Positions 52,752 through 63,074 of a stretch of DNA of 64,000 nt are shown in pieces (within the stretch, counting starts at the first letter, position 1; every line of letters starts with the position of its first letter). Position numbers and translations under genes: made by a program. The stretch is from NCBI RefSeq assembly GCF_000758325.1, contig NZ_CP009459.1, positions 3,410,001-3,474,000 on the forward strand, given 5' to 3'. Under the pieces are notes generated by a model. That model did no database searches, was not told the origin of the DNA, and saw only the letters and a list, made by a program, of their open reading frames with translations. Source of the DNA: Cedecea neteri. GTDB taxonomy: Bacteria; Pseudomonadota; Gammaproteobacteria; Enterobacterales; Enterobacteriaceae.

Positions 52752-53696
52752 TTAAAAAATAGAGCGCCCGATGCGCTGAGAGAGAATTTCCAGCGCGGCC
52801 GTCCCGGCCAGTGAGTTACCGGAAGCATCCAGCTCCGGGCACCATACGGCAATAGACATTTCATTCGGTACGTTGGCGATAATCCCGCCGCCCACGCCAG
52901 ATTTCCCCGGTAACCCCACGCGATAGGCAAATTCTCCCGCGCCGTCATACATACCGCTGGTGATCATCAGCGCATTAATCTGCCGCGCGTGCTGAGCGGA
53001 AATCACCGGTTCAGCAATGTGCAGAGCCCGTCCCTGATTGGCGAGAAATAAAAACGTTTTGGCTAACTCCAGGCAACTCATTTCCAGCGCGCAGTAATGG
53101 AAATAGGTTTGCAGCACCGTAATGACATCATTCTCAAAGTTACCAAATGACTTCATCAGCCAGGCAATCGCGGCATTACGTGCCGAATGCTCAAATTCAG
53201 AACGCGCCACGCGCGTGTTGTAGATTAAATCTTCGGCGCCGGAGAGCGCACGCACGACTTCCAGCATACGCTGTTTGGGCGCGCTAAGGCGGGTTTGCAG
53301 CATGTCGCACACCACCAGCGCCCCGGCATTAATAAACGGATTGCGGGGTTTGCCCTGCTCAAGCTCAAGCTGCAAAAGGGAATTAAACGGCTGGCCGGAC
53401 GGCTCTTTGCCGACGCGCTGCCAGATTTCATCCTCTTCGTAGCGCCCCATCGCCAGCGTCAGGCTCAGCACTTTAGAGATCGACTGAATAGAAAAGCGCT
53501 CTGCCGCATCTCCCGCGCTGAAGAACTCTCCGTCCACGGTACAAATAGCAATCCCGAGCTTATTGCCGGAAACCTCTTCCAGCGCCGGAATATAATTCGC
53601 GACCTTCCCTTTACCCAGCAAAGGGCGAACCTGGTCGAGGATCTCTTCCAGTAACTGATTGTTTAATTGAACCGGCACCGTGTGCTCCTGAGGCAT
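52752..53696 (-). CDS. glsB: Glutaminase 2 (GlsB/YneH)
   Basis: 314 residues, serine-dependent beta-lactamase-fold glutaminase that converts glutamine to glutamate and ammonia. The catalytic S-x-x-K is in [29 protein letters not shown] and K-S-G-V-G-G-G-I-I match E. coli YneH nearly residue for residue. Six N-terminal residues extend beyond typical starts; the ribosome site is weak. Same order as E. coli: dgcF, glsB, sad. Confidence 0.93.
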   Translation of the reverse strand: MPQEHTVPVQLNNQLLEEILDQVRPLLGKGKVANYIPALEEVSGNKLGIAICTVDGEFFSAGDAAERFSIQSISKVLSLTLAMGRYEEDEIWQRVGKEPSGQPFNSLLQLELEQGKPRNPFINAGALVVCDMLQTRLSAPKQRMLEVVRALSGAEDLIYNTRVARSEFEHSARNAAIAWLMKSFGNFENDVITVLQTYFHYCALEMSCLELAKTFLFLANQGRALHIAEPVISAQHARQINALMITSGMYDGAGEFAYRVGLPGKSGVGGGIIANVPNEMSIAVWCPELDASGNSLAGTAALEILSQRIGRSIF

Positions 53697-53747
53697 ATGT
53701 TAAGCGGCGAAAGTATACCAGAGCCACAGGCCGATAATAAAACGAAC

Positions 53748-55349
53748 TCAGGCGGTCATTTGAAAGCGAGCTACTGCTTTTTCAAGACGTTGAGACTCAT
53801 CCAGCAAACGTTTAGAGGTGTTAGCCGAGGCCTTAATCAGCAACCCGGTCTGACTCACCGCCTGGTTAAGGGTGGTGATCCGCGTGGTGACATGATGCAC
53901 GCTGGTACCCTGGTCAACGGAAGCGCTGGAAATTTCATTCAGCAGCCCGCTCAGGCGGGTTACCAGGGCAATCACATTTTTCAACTGCGTCTCCAGCTCT
54001 GAGACGGCTTCGCTGCCTTGCTCAATGCCCTGCAGCGAGTTATTGATCAGCGACTGAATATTTCTGGTCGACTGGCTGCTCTGTTTAGCCAGCAGGCCAA
54101 CTTCACGCGCCACCACGGCGAACCCGCGCCCCTGGTTGCCCGCATGGGCCGCTTCAATGGCGGCGTTTAGCGCCAGGATATTAGTCTGGAAAGCTACGTT
54201 ATCAATCATCGCCACAATGCCGCGCATCTCAGAGGATCGGGTCACAATATCCTGCATCGACGCATTCACCGTGTGCATCATCTGGTCGCCGCCGGCCACC
54301 ATTTCGCGTGCTTCGTCCGCGCGCAGGTTCGCCTGAATAGCGTACTGGCTGTTTTCCTGCACGCGGGATTCCAGCTCGGTGATATGCTGCGTGACTTTCT
54401 CCAGCTCCTGCTCCTGCTGTGAAGAGTGGCTAGACAGCTCGTGATTCCCTTCCGCAAGCTGGCCAATATTGCTTAACAGGATGGCCGAGGATTCCCGCAC
54501 CTCAAGCACCAGTTGCTGAATGCCCTGCTGCATTTCCAGCACGCTGCCGTGCAGCTGTTTCACCTCACGGTTGACCAGTTTTCGCTCAGCGGGGAGCCGC
54601 GACAGATCGCCGGCGGCCAGAATATGTAAATGTTCGATAAGGCTGCGCAGCGGGCGAATCACCCAGCGAGCCACGCCCAGCCAGACCGCAATAGCCACGA
54701 CCAGCAATATACCCAGCGCGATAATAAACAGCGTTTGCGCCTGGCTCAGGCTGGCCAGCAACGTGTGGCTGGCCACAGCCGTTTGCTTCTCGCCTTCGGT
54801 TTGATAGCGCGCGTACTGCTCGTTGAAATCAGACTGGAAAGCCTGAATCGGCACTTCAAAGAACGCATCGATGGAGGCCTTCTTTTGCATCCCTTCCAGC
54901 TGTTCTTTTAGTCCGCCGAAGAACAGCTGATAGCTGTTGGCCAGGCTCTCGCTGCCCGCCGGATGAAGCTGTTGCCAGGCGGCAAAACTCTGCTGCGAAA
55001 CTTTCAGGGCGGCGTCGGCCTCATCCACCAGGCTGTTCCAACTGCCGACCGACCCGGTCTCTTTGTCCTGCATGAAGTAAACGCCCGCCCGGTTCAGCAG
55101 GTCACTGGTCATCAGCAGCGAGGTTCTCGCCTTCTCCATGACCACCTGTTGCTGATGAAGCTGGTTATTTTCGAGGACGCTCTGGCGGGTTTCATGCAGG
55201 ATGTTGGACAGGGACACGGTGGAGAGAATTTGTAGCACGGAAAAGAGTGCGATAACGCCAACCACCCCGCTCAGCAGCCCGAACTCGCGAGGGCGGCGGG
55301 CAACCAGCCTGAAGGGATTTAAACGGCGAAAAATTTGACTTATGCTCAT
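53748..55349 (-). CDS. Methyl-accepting chemotaxis protein
   Basis: 533 residues from ATG 55349; 55367 is an alternative start. First helix about 29-50, four-helix periplasmic ligand domain, second helix about 205-225, HAMP domain, then the signalling hairpin N-I-L-A-L-N-A-A-I-E-A-A-H-A-G. No C-terminal N-W-E-T-F pentapeptide, so adaptation must rely on CheR docking at other receptors. It is inserted between glsB and sad, which are adjacent in E. coli. Ligand unknown. Confidence 0.9.
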   Translation of the reverse strand: MSISQIFRRLNPFRLVARRPREFGLLSGVVGVIALFSVLQILSTVSLSNILHETRQSVLENNQLHQQQVVMEKARTSLLMTSDLLNRAGVYFMQDKETGSVGSWNSLVDEADAALKVSQQSFAAWQQLHPAGSESLANSYQLFFGGLKEQLEGMQKKASIDAFFEVPIQAFQSDFNEQYARYQTEGEKQTAVASHTLLASLSQAQTLFIIALGILLVVAIAVWLGVARWVIRPLRSLIEHLHILAAGDLSRLPAERKLVNREVKQLHGSVLEMQQGIQQLVLEVRESSAILLSNIGQLAEGNHELSSHSSQQEQELEKVTQHITELESRVQENSQYAIQANLRADEAREMVAGGDQMMHTVNASMQDIVTRSSEMRGIVAMIDNVAFQTNILALNAAIEAAHAGNQGRGFAVVAREVGLLAKQSSQSTRNIQSLINNSLQGIEQGSEAVSELETQLKNVIALVTRLSGLLNEISSASVDQGTSVHHVTTRITTLNQAVSQTGLLIKASANTSKRLLDESQRLEKAVARFQMTA

Positions 55350-55426
55350 GATTTTCTTCAGTAACACAACGATGCCGCGAGTGTACTGAGCGAAAATGAC
55401 AGAATTATTTCATTCTCATGACAAAC

Positions 55427-55449
55427 AAGGCCACCTTCACGGCGGCCTT
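55427..55449. terminator. Probable terminator between sad and the chemoreceptor gene
   Basis: AAGGCC(A)CC / GG(C)GGCCTT stem with one mismatch and a 5-nt loop; moderate T content on both sides. Confidence 0.45.
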
Positions 55450-55551
55450 ACTTTTTACTGATTTCGCGGGCATAAACCAGCACAACGTCTGCTCTTACCG
55501 GGGATAACAAGCATTATTCCTCCCCGGCAAACCGACGTCAGGGGGGCTAAA

Positions 55552-56943
55552 CTAGCGCCGGTCTTTCCACACGGTCTGGATGTTACAGAACTCATGCAGC
55601 CCGAAGTGCGAAAGTTCGCGGCCAAACCCGCTCTTTTTCACCCCGCCAAACGCCACGCGCGGATCGCTGGCGCTATACCCGTTGATAAACACCCCGCCGC
55701 ATTCAAGGCGTGCCGCCATCTCCAGCGCCAGCGGCTCATTGGCGGTATATACCGTCGCGGAGAGGCCATAATCGCTGTCGTTTGCCAGTTCAAGGGCATG
55801 CTCGCTGTCGCGGGCGACGGTAATTGCGGCCACCGGGCCGAATAATTCCTGACGGAACGCGGTCATCTCTGGCGTGACATTAGTGAGCACGGTCGGCGCA
55901 TAGTAGTTGCCCTCTCCAGGTAATTTATCCCCGCCGATCAGAAGTTTTGCGCCCTGCTTAAGTGACGTTGTCACTTGTTCGTGCAGCTCATCACGCAGAT
56001 CGTAGCGCGCCATCGGCCCAATGCGATTAGCCTCTTCCTGCGGCGTACCAACCTCATAGTTTTTCAACTCGGCAATAAAGCGGTCGGTAAAGGCTTCGGC
56101 AATCCCGGCTTCAACGATAAAGCGTTTCGCGGCGGCACAAACCTGCCCGGTGTTCTGGAAGCGCCCGGCCACCGCGGCCTTCACGGCTTCGTCGAGATCG
56201 GCATCATTCAGTACGATAAACGGATCGGAGCCGCCCAGCTCCAGCACGCATTTTTTCAGCGCGGCACCTGCCTGGGCACCAATCGCAGCACCTGCTCGGC
56301 CGCTGCCGGTCACGGTAACGGCGGCCACGCGCGGGTCGTTAATCGCCTGGCTGACCCCTTCCGGCGTCACGTTAAGCAGTTCGAACAGTGAAGGCACAAA
56401 GCCTGCGTCAACAAACATCTGCCGAATGAGTTCGGCGCAGCCCATCACGTTTGGTGCGTGTTTCAGAATATAGCTGTTCCCGGCCAGCAAAATCGGCACC
56501 GCCCCGCGCAGTACCTGCCACAGCGGGAAGTTCCACGGCATTACTGCCAGGATCGGCCCCAGAGGACGGTATTCAATGACCGCCTTATTGTTTTCAACCT
56601 GGGTCGCTTCTGCCCCCAGCATCGCCGGTCCGTGCCCGGCATACCAGTCGCACAGGTTAGCGGACTTCGCCACCTCAGCGCGGGCCTGCAAAATAGGCTT
56701 GCCCATTTCGGCGGTGATCATTTGTGCCATCGCTTCGCCATGTTTACGCACCGCCACGCCCAAATCACGCAGCTTCTGCCCACGCTCGTTGATCGGGGTA
56801 ACGCGCCAGGCGTTAAAAGCCTGCTGGTTACGGGCCAGCGCGGCATCAATCTGCGCAGCGTTCTCGAAAGGATAAACCGCAATACGCTCACCGGTAGCGG
56901 GATTGCGTGAAATGGCGTGGGTTTGTCCGGTTACTGATTGCAT
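55552..56943 (-). CDS. sad: Succinate semialdehyde dehydrogenase, Sad (YneI)
   Basis: 463 residues of the aldehyde dehydrogenase superfamily. Catalytic Glu in V-L-E-L-G-G-S-D-P-F and Cys in N-T-G-Q-V-C-A-A; NAD region V-T-G-S-G-R-A-G. Oxidises succinate semialdehyde to succinate, preferring NAD+. GAGG before ATG 56943. Divergent from ptrR, as in E. coli, where that LysR protein controls it. A shared-family palindrome lies inside the gene at 55960. Confidence 0.93.
   Translation of the reverse strand: MQSVTGQTHAISRNPATGERIAVYPFENAAQIDAALARNQQAFNAWRVTPINERGQKLRDLGVAVRKHGEAMAQMITAEMGKPILQARAEVAKSANLCDWYAGHGPAMLGAEATQVENNKAVIEYRPLGPILAVMPWNFPLWQVLRGAVPILLAGNSYILKHAPNVMGCAELIRQMFVDAGFVPSLFELLNVTPEGVSQAINDPRVAAVTVTGSGRAGAAIGAQAGAALKKCVLELGGSDPFIVLNDADLDEAVKAAVAGRFQNTGQVCAAAKRFIVEAGIAEAFTDRFIAELKNYEVGTPQEEANRIGPMARYDLRDELHEQVTTSLKQGAKLLIGGDKLPGEGNYYAPTVLTNVTPEMTAFRQELFGPVAAITVARDSEHALELANDSDYGLSATVYTANEPLALEMAARLECGGVFINGYSASDPRVAFGGVKKSGFGRELSHFGLHEFCNIQTVWKDRR
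55960..55976. promoter_or_regulatory. Palindrome AAGTGAC-GTT-GTCACTT inside sad
   Basis: Same arms and spacing as the intergenic copies at 36106 and 47843. Being intragenic it could be coincidence imposed by codons, or a non-promoter binding site. Confidence 0.3.
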
Positions 56944-57044
56944 GGTGGTGCCTCGACAGGTGAATGAGATGTTAACAGTAGCCTTGAGGCGCGAAGTTTA
57001 AAAATGAATAATACTAAGCAAACCCTTCACGATTTGAGAAAGCT

Positions 57045-57914
57045 ATGGATCTCACTCAGCTGGAAATGTTTAATGCCGTCGCGGAAACCGGCAGCATCAG
57101 CGCCGCCGCACAGCAGGTACACCGCGTCCCGTCGAATCTCACGACCCGCATCAAGCAGCTGGAAGCCGATTTAGGCGTGGCGCTGTTCATCCGCGAAAAC
57201 CAGCGCCTGAAGCTCTCCCCGTCCGGCCACAGCTTCCTGGCCTACAGCAAGCGCATCCTGGCGCTGGTGGATGAAGCGCGCATGGTGGTGTCCGGCGATG
57301 AACCTCAGGGTCCGCTGGCGCTGGGCTCGTTAGAAAGTACGGCGGCGGTACGCATTCCTGGCGTGCTGGCAAACTTTAACCAGCGTTACCCGAAAATCCA
57401 TCTTTCTCTCACCACCGGACCTTCCGGCGACCAGATTGACGGCGTACTCGAAGGCCGCCTCGCCGCCGCCTTTGTTGATGGCCCGGTGCTGCATCCTTCC
57501 CTCGAAGGCGTGGCAGTCTATCGCGAAGAAATGACTATAGTCGCGCCAGCGGATCACGCCCCAATCCACAGCGGCGCCGACGTTAACGGCGAAAGTATTT
57601 ACGCCTTCCGGGCAAACTGCTCCTACCGTCGTCACTTTGAGGGCTGGTTCCACGACAGTCAGGCCATGCCGGGCAAGATCCACGAAATGGAGTCTTACCA
57701 CGGAATGCTGGCCTGCGTGGTTGCTGGCGCAGGGCTGGCGCTGATGCCAAGAAGTATGCTGGAGAGTATGCCTGGCAGCCATCAGGTGAGCACCTGGCCG
57801 CTGCCGGACGATAAGCGCTATCTGGACACCTGGCTGCTGTGGCGCAGAGACGCCAAAACCCGCCAGCTGGACGCTTTTATCTCGCTGCTGGAACTGCCTT
57901 CGCAGGTGCCTTAA
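57045..57914 (+). CDS. ptrR: LysR regulator PtrR (YneJ)
   Basis: 289 residues. Helix-turn-helix [20 protein letters not shown], effector domain with [10 protein letters not shown] and [11 protein letters not shown]. Divergent from sad, 101 bp apart, in the E. coli arrangement; E. coli PtrR represses sad and affects putrescine use. The gene at the left edge of the window is a paralogue. Confidence 0.9.
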   Translation: MDLTQLEMFNAVAETGSISAAAQQVHRVPSNLTTRIKQLEADLGVALFIRENQRLKLSPSGHSFLAYSKRILALVDEARMVVSGDEPQGPLALGSLESTAAVRIPGVLANFNQRYPKIHLSLTTGPSGDQIDGVLEGRLAAAFVDGPVLHPSLEGVAVYREEMTIVAPADHAPIHSGADVNGESIYAFRANCSYRRHFEGWFHDSQAMPGKIHEMESYHGMLACVVAGAGLALMPRSMLESMPGSHQVSTWPLPDDKRYLDTWLLWRRDAKTRQLDAFISLLELPSQVP

Positions 57915-58751
57915 CTAAGCCTTGAGATCGCCATACTTATAAGCGGCGGTGACCCCGCCGTCGATCAGGATATCGCTCCCGCTGATATAGGTGCCGTTGG
58001 GGCCAAAGAGAAACTCCGCCAGCGCGCCAATTTCGTCCGGTGTGCCGCCTCTGCCTGCTGGCGACTTCGCCAGCATATTCCAGTAGAACTCCCCGCGTTC
58101 GGCGCTGTTCAGTTCGTCATAGGCCAAAGGGGTATACACGATCCCGGCGCTGATGCAGTTGATTCGCGCGCCTCGCCGCCCCCATTTTACCGCCTCGGCC
58201 ATCACCCGCAGCGCATTGCCTCGTTTTGACAGCTGATACGCATACAGGCTGTCATCAATAGCTTTGACTCGCGGTAGTTCCAGCAGTTGTTCCGGCGGTA
58301 ACGTGGCTAGCTCGTCGGCCTCGGTCTGCGTCAGCGCGTCCACATCCAGCCGGTGGCTGGACTGCGAGCCAATCACCACCCCGGAACCTCCCGCGCCGAT
58401 AACCTGCCCGAACGCCTCAAACACCACCGCCGTACCGTAGAGATCGACGCGGAGAATATCCTGAGCGGCAGCCTGGGAAGGTGAAAGCCCGGCGGTGTGG
58501 ATCACGCCCTTCACTTCTCCGTGGCCACAGGCCAGGTCCACCAGCTTTTGAATCGATTCCCGCGAGCGAACATCAACCGCGGTGGTGCTGACCCGGAAAC
58601 CCGCCTGCTGCAATGTTTTCTGCGCGATCGCGCTATTTTCCGGCGTAATATCGGCCAGCAGAATATGTTTGCCGGTGCCGACGCGGCGGGCAATCGCCTG
58701 AGCAATCGACCCGCTGCCGATAACAACAATAACGTCCTGGGAAGAAGGCAT
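57915..58751 (-). CDS. Short-chain dehydrogenase/reductase
   Basis: 278 residues from ATG 58751, preceded by CAGGAG. Cofactor motif G-S-G-S-I-A-Q-A-I, catalytic Y-x-x-x-K in Y-Q-L-S-K-R-G-N, and C-terminal F-L-F-G-P-N-G-T-Y-I-S-G-S. Full-length SDR; substrate unknown. Stops abut those of ptrR with no gap. Absent from this place in E. coli. Confidence 0.88.
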   Translation of the reverse strand: MPSSQDVIVVIGSGSIAQAIARRVGTGKHILLADITPENSAIAQKTLQQAGFRVSTTAVDVRSRESIQKLVDLACGHGEVKGVIHTAGLSPSQAAAQDILRVDLYGTAVVFEAFGQVIGAGGSGVVIGSQSSHRLDVDALTQTEADELATLPPEQLLELPRVKAIDDSLYAYQLSKRGNALRVMAEAVKWGRRGARINCISAGIVYTPLAYDELNSAERGEFYWNMLAKSPAGRGGTPDEIGALAEFLFGPNGTYISGSDILIDGGVTAAYKYGDLKA

Positions 58752-58872
58752 GTTTTTCTCCTGAATTGTGGAATGCAATAAGGCTAGCACGGCCGGACTC
58801 ATCAATAATCGACTCCGACGTGCTAGCCTTTATGAACTGCATTCATTAATCCCGGTGAATTTTGCCCGGCAG

Positions 58873-59664
58873 TTAGCGCAGCAGCACTTTCCCCACCAGA
58901 TAGGTCACGGCCTTGCCGCCAATCAATACCCGTTCACCCTTATACTGGCAGCGCAGGTCACCGCCGCGATAAGAGACCTGCCGCGCCAGCAGATGCGTTT
59001 TATTCAGCTTATCCGCCCAGTAAGGGATCAGCATGCTGTGAGCGGAGCCTGTGACGGGATCTTCCGGCACCGATTCCCCCGGGCAAAAGAAGCGGCTGAC
59101 AAAGTCATACTCACCTTCGCCCGGCGCGGTGATACAGACCATTTTTTCCAGCGGGATCATGGCGTTGATATCGGGCTGAATCGCCTCAACCTGGGCCTGA
59201 CTTTCCAGTACCACCATATAATCACGCCCGACGCGCACCTCTTTGCACTCGCTGATGCCCAGCGTCGCCAGCAACTCGGGCAGCGGCGTAATCTCCTGCG
59301 TTTCCCAGGCCGGGAAATCCAGCGTCAGCCACTCGCCGTTACGCGTCACGGTCAGCGGGCCAACAAAACGCGTGCTGAAATGGATCGTCGCCTCGGGGTA
59401 ATCCAGATGCTCGAAAATAACGTGCGAAGCCGCCAGCGTGGCGTGCCCGCAAAGGTTGATCTCCCCCTGGGTCGTGAACCAGCGCAGCTCGAAGCCCTCA
59501 TCCGTGTTCACAAAAAAAGCCGTTTCCGACTGATTATGCTGCTGTGACATTTTCAGCAGCGTTTCGTCCGGCAGCCATTCGCTAAGCGGGCAAACCGCTG
59601 CCGCGTTGCCGCCAAACGTCGTGTCTGCAAAGGCGTCTACCATATAAAAGTCAATTGCTTGCAT
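58873..59664 (-). CDS. PhzF-family isomerase/epimerase-like protein
   Basis: 263 residues. F-G-G-N-A-A-A-V and catalytic Glu in H-N-Q-S-E-T-A-F-F at about residue 48, then L-C-G-H-A-T-L-A-A-S and the second-lobe D-P-V-T-G-S-A-H-S. The double-hotdog-like fold performs proton shuffling; no phenazine genes accompany it. Follows the SDR on the same strand after a 121-bp gap, but has its own promoter space. Confidence 0.88.
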   Translation of the reverse strand: MQAIDFYMVDAFADTTFGGNAAAVCPLSEWLPDETLLKMSQQHNQSETAFFVNTDEGFELRWFTTQGEINLCGHATLAASHVIFEHLDYPEATIHFSTRFVGPLTVTRNGEWLTLDFPAWETQEITPLPELLATLGISECKEVRVGRDYMVVLESQAQVEAIQPDINAMIPLEKMVCITAPGEGEYDFVSRFFCPGESVPEDPVTGSAHSMLIPYWADKLNKTHLLARQVSYRGGDLRCQYKGERVLIGGKAVTYLVGKVLLR

Positions 59665-59860
59665 TGGCGTTACTCCTGCTTTTCATTGTTATTTTCTTCA
59701 TCTCTACCATGACATAGTCGCCCAGGCTGCGCTGCTTTTTTTCTACCGAACCCAGCCGTAAGCCTCAAATGAGACGTAAATCACAAAATGGGTTGTATCG
59801 TCGATCTGATGGTTTTATGATCGCGCCATTCCTACCCCTTATTTACCTGCACAATCCCTT

Positions 59861-61060
59861 ATGACAATTGCTACCGTTTCGCGCAAAACGGCGTGGCTGC
59901 GGGTCGTCACTCTCGCCGTCGCCGCCTTTATTTTTAACACCACCGAATTTGTGCCCGTCGGCCTGCTGTCCGACATCGCGCAAAGCTTTGGCATGGAAAC
60001 CGCGCAGGTCGGGATCATGCTGACTATCTACGCCTGGGTGGTAGCCCTGATGTCGCTGCCCTTTATGCTGATGACCAGCCAGGTTGAGCGCCGTCGCCTG
60101 CTGATTAGTATCTTCCTGCTGTTTATTGCCAGCCACGTGCTGTCGTTCCTCGCCTGGAATTTCACCGTGCTGGTTATCAGTCGCATCGGGATTGCTTTCG
60201 CCCACGCTATTTTCTGGTCGATTACCGCTTCCCTGGCCATTCGCATGGCGCCGGCGGGCAAAAAAGCTCAGGCGTTAAGCCTGCTCGCCACCGGCACGGC
60301 GCTGGCGATGGTGCTGGGTTTACCTATCGGGCGTATCGTCGGGCAGTATTTCGGCTGGCGTACCACCTTCTTCGTTATTGGCGTCGTGGCAGCCATCACG
60401 CTGTTCTGCCTGATAAAACTTCTGCCCAAACTGCCAAGCGAACATTCTGGCTCGTTGTCCAGCGTGCCCAAACTGTTCCGCCGCCCGGCGCTGGTCAATA
60501 TCTATGCCTTGATCGCGGTGGTGGTTACCGCGCATTACACCGCCTACAGCTACATTGAACCTTTCGTCCAGCAGATAGCCGGGCTTAGCGCTAACTTTGC
60601 CACCCTGCTTTTACTGCTGTTTGGCGGCGCGGGCATCATCGGCAGCGTGCTGTTTGGCAAATGGGGGAATAAATACGCTTCGGGGCTGGTGTCCGGCGCG
60701 ATTGCGCTGATGGCCGCTTGCCTAGTCCTCCTGCTGCCCGCCGCGCAAAGCGAACTCACCCTTGCCGGACTCAGCCTGTTCTGGGGCATTTCAATCATGA
60801 TCGTAGCCCTGGGAATGCAGGTTAAAGTCCTGGCCCTGGCGCCGGATGCCACCGACGTGGCGATGTCGCTGTTCTCCGGGATCTTTAATATCGGCATTGG
60901 CGCGGGCGCGCTGGTGGGGAACCAGGTCAGCCTGCATATTTCCATGTCAGATATCGGCTTTATCGGTGCGATTCCGGCGCTTATCGCGCTGGTCTGGTCC
61001 ATTGTGGTGTTCCGCCGCTGGCCGGTGGCTCTGGAAGAACAGCCCCAGGCCACGCATTAA
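59861..61060 (+). CDS. sotB: Sugar efflux transporter SotB (YdeA)
   Basis: 399 residues, twelve helices. Almost identical in pattern to E. coli Sot[21 protein letters not shown] near the start, then [14 protein letters not shown]. Exports arabinose and other sugars or IPTG by proton antiport. Next to marC as in E. coli, with a terminator between the two stops. Confidence 0.93.
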   Translation: MTIATVSRKTAWLRVVTLAVAAFIFNTTEFVPVGLLSDIAQSFGMETAQVGIMLTIYAWVVALMSLPFMLMTSQVERRRLLISIFLLFIASHVLSFLAWNFTVLVISRIGIAFAHAIFWSITASLAIRMAPAGKKAQALSLLATGTALAMVLGLPIGRIVGQYFGWRTTFFVIGVVAAITLFCLIKLLPKLPSEHSGSLSSVPKLFRRPALVNIYALIAVVVTAHYTAYSYIEPFVQQIAGLSANFATLLLLLFGGAGIIGSVLFGKWGNKYASGLVSGAIALMAACLVLLLPAAQSELTLAGLSLFWGISIMIVALGMQVKVLALAPDATDVAMSLFSGIFNIGIGAGALVGNQVSLHISMSDIGFIGAIPALIALVWSIVVFRRWPVALEEQPQATH

Positions 61061-61061
61061 C

Positions 61062-61090
61062 AAAAATGCCCTCATCACGAGGGCATTTTT
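61062..61090. terminator. Bidirectional terminator between sotB and marC
   Basis: AAAAATGCCCTC (61062-61073) and GAGGGCATTTTT (61079-61090) form a perfect 12-bp stem with a 5-nt loop and A/T tracts. Confidence 0.92.
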
Positions 61091-61108
61091 CTTTCCGGCA
61101 CGCTCAAA

Positions 61109-61777
61109 TCAGGCGGGATAAGTTTTAATAATTTCCAGCACGCCGTTAATAATAAACTGCACGCCCATACACACCAGCAGGAAGCCCATCAGGCGGGAAA
61201 TCGCTTCAATACCACTTTTGCCCACCATACGCATAATCGCGCCAGAACTGCGCAGGCTGGCCCAAAGAATCACGCCCACTGCCAGGAAAATCAGCGGCGG
61301 CGCAACGGTTATGACCCAGCTCGGGAAGTCGGAGCCCGCCCGCACGGTAGACGCGGAGCTGATGATCATCGCGATGGTGCCCGGCCCTGCCGTGCTCGGC
61401 ATCGCCAGCGGCACAAAAGCGATATTGGCTTCCGGCTCTTCGCTTAACTCTTCCGACTTGCTTCTCGCCTCGGGGGATTCATGCGCTTTCTGCTGCGGGA
61501 ACAGCATACGGAAGCCGATAAAGGCGACGATCAAGCCCCCGGCGATACGCAGCCCGGGAATCGAAATCCCGAAGGTGTTCATCACCACCTGCCCGGCGTA
61601 ATACGCCACCATCATGATGGCAAACACATTCACCGAAGCCATGAGTGCCGTGCGGTCACGCTGCCGGCTGTTCATGTCCCCGGAAAGCCCAAGGAACAGC
61701 GCCACGGTGGTGAGCGGGTTCGCCAGCGGCAGCAGTACCACAAGGCCAAGGCCGATGGCCCTGAGTAAATCCATCAT
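61109..61777 (-). CDS. marC: MarC family membrane protein
   Basis: 222 residues, six hydrophobic helices. [14 protein letters not shown] and [10 protein letters not shown] are MarC signatures. Divergent from marRAB across marO; despite the name it has no proven role in multidrug resistance. AAAGGATAAAA precedes ATG 61777. Confidence 0.92.
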   Translation of the reverse strand: MMDLLRAIGLGLVVLLPLANPLTTVALFLGLSGDMNSRQRDRTALMASVNVFAIMMVAYYAGQVVMNTFGISIPGLRIAGGLIVAFIGFRMLFPQQKAHESPEARSKSEELSEEPEANIAFVPLAMPSTAGPGTIAMIISSASTVRAGSDFPSWVITVAPPLIFLAVGVILWASLRSSGAIMRMVGKSGIEAISRLMGFLLVCMGVQFIINGVLEIIKTYPA

Positions 61778-61865
61778 ATTTTTATCCTTTTTTTGTCCTT
61801 TATTGAGCAGCTATAGCGCAGGTTAGACTATAGCAGCCCGCAGTTTACTGACCGCTGTTGAAGCG

Positions 61866-61884
61866 TTTTAGCTATTCGTGGCAT
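61866..61884 (+). promoter_or_regulatory. marbox (MarA/SoxS/Rob site) of marRAB
   Basis: TTTTAGCTATTCGTGGCAT corresponds in sequence and position to the E. coli mar marbox, 16 bp upstream of the -35. It allows MarA, SoxS and Rob to activate the operon. Confidence 0.8.
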
Positions 61885-61900
61885 CGGCTGAATCATCACG

Positions 61901-61929
61901 TTGACTTATACTTGCCTCGGCAATAGTAT
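61901..61929 (+). promoter_or_regulatory. marRAB promoter
   Basis: -35 TTGACT (61901-61906), 17-bp spacer, -10 TAGTAT (61924-61929); same geometry as E. coli. The first MarR site fills the spacer. Confidence 0.85.
61912..61923. promoter_or_regulatory. MarR operator site I
   Basis: TTGCCTCGGCAA lies between the -35 and -10, so MarR binding excludes RNA polymerase. The E. coli core is TTGCCTGGGCAA; here the central base pair differs and symmetry is improved. Confidence 0.88.
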
Positions 61930-61947
61930 CTGCCGTGACTAATCTAC

Positions 61948-61959
61948 TTGCCTGGGCAA
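61948..61959. promoter_or_regulatory. MarR operator site II
   Basis: TTGCCTGGGCAA, just before the marR GTG start, matching the second MarR site of marO. Confidence 0.88.
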
Positions 61960-61964
61960 ACATA

Positions 61965-62399
61965 GTGAAAAGCACCTGTGATCTGTTTAACGAAATGATC
62001 CCCCTCGGGCGATTGATCCACATGGTGAATCAGCATAAAGATCGCCTGTTAAACGATTCACTCTCCCCGCTGGATATCACCGCGACCCAGTTTAAGGTGC
62101 TGTGCTCCATTCACTATGAAGTGTGTATTACCCCAGTCGAGCTGAAAAAAGTGCTTTCCGTTGACCTCGGTGCGTTAACCCGAATGCTGGACCGCCTGCT
62201 GTGCAAAGGCTGGGTCGAGCGTTTGCCGAACCCCAACGATAAGCGCGGCGTTCTCATCAGGCTGACGCCAGAAGGCGTGGCGCTGTGTGAAGAATGCCGA
62301 AACCTGGTGGGGCTTAGCCTCCATAAAGAACTCACTAAAAACCTGACGGACGACGAAGTCGATACGCTTTATCGCCTGTTGAAAAAGGTATTGCCGTAA
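61965..62399 (+). CDS. marR: MarR transcriptional repressor
   Basis: 144 residues from GTG 61965, the start used in E. coli; an in-frame 61935 start lies within the operator and is rejected. Conserved: [15 protein letters not shown], the helix [16 protein letters not shown] and wing N-P-N-D-K-R-G-V-L. Cys79 region (L-C-K-G-W, copper/oxidant sensing) is present. Represses marRAB; released by phenolics such as salicylate. Confidence 0.95.
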   Translation: MKSTCDLFNEMIPLGRLIHMVNQHKDRLLNDSLSPLDITATQFKVLCSIHYEVCITPVELKKVLSVDLGALTRMLDRLLCKGWVERLPNPNDKRGVLIRLTPEGVALCEECRNLVGLSLHKELTKNLTDDEVDTLYRLLKKVLP

Positions 62400-62419
62400 A
62401 CCTGCAAAGAGGTGAAACG

Positions 62420-62812
62420 ATGTCCAGACGCAACAATGATGCGGTCACAATTCAAAGCATTTTGGGGTGGATTGAAGAGAACCTGGAAACCCCGCTCTCG
62501 CTGGAGAAGGTTTCTCAGCGTTCAGGCTACTCCAAGTGGCATCTGCAGCGGATGTTTAAAAAAGAAACCGGCCACTCAATGGGCCAGTACATCCGTAACC
62601 GTAAGCTGACAGAAATCGCGCTGAAGCTTAAAGAGAGCAACGAACCGATCCTTTATCTGGCCGAGCGCTACGGTTTTGAATCGCAGCAGACCTTAACCCG
62701 CACCTTTAAGAACTACTTCTCGGTGCCGCCGCACAAGTACCGCGTAACCCGTCTCGCTGGCGAAGGCAAATATCTGCACCCGTACAACCAGTATTGCAGT
62801 TTGTGTAACTAA
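62420..62812 (+). CDS. marA: MarA multiple-antibiotic-resistance activator
   Basis: 130 residues; GAGGTGAAACG before ATG 62420. Two AraC-type helix-turn-helix units ([16 protein letters not shown] and [15 protein letters not shown]) as in E. coli MarA, which is 127 residues. The C-terminal tail differs, ending C-S-L-C-N. Activates efflux and porin-control genes through marboxes. Confidence 0.95.
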   Translation: MSRRNNDAVTIQSILGWIEENLETPLSLEKVSQRSGYSKWHLQRMFKKETGHSMGQYIRNRKLTEIALKLKESNEPILYLAERYGFESQQTLTRTFKNYFSVPPHKYRVTRLAGEGKYLHPYNQYCSLCN

Positions 62813-62850
62813 CGCATCACCGTCTGTTTTGCAGACGTAACCGAGGAAAT

Positions 62851-63063
62851 ATGAAAGTCATCTCCGCAGCCGCGCTCCTTCTGGCGCTGGCATCAACTAA
62901 CGCTCTTGCGGAGCAATCCGGCAGCTTCAACGCCACTCAGGCTAACTACGGCAACATGATAACCTGCTCCGGCAGTCAACTGCCTAAAGGCCCGCAGCAA
63001 ACGGCGGCTGAACGTTCAGAAGAGCTGGGTTCACCGTACTACCACGGTCATTCGCGTTCGTAA
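62851..63063 (+). CDS. marB: MarB periplasmic protein
   Basis: 70 residues. Signal peptide with cleavage at N-A-L-A-E; the C-terminal L-G-S-P-Y-Y-H matches the V-P-Y-Y-N end of E. coli MarB. The middle is poorly conserved. MarB indirectly lowers marRAB transcription from the periplasm. Third gene of the operon, 38 bp after marA. Confidence 0.85.
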   Translation: MKVISAAALLLALASTNALAEQSGSFNATQANYGNMITCSGSQLPKGPQQTAAERSEELGSPYYHGHSRS

Positions 63064-63074
63064 GATAAAGGCTG

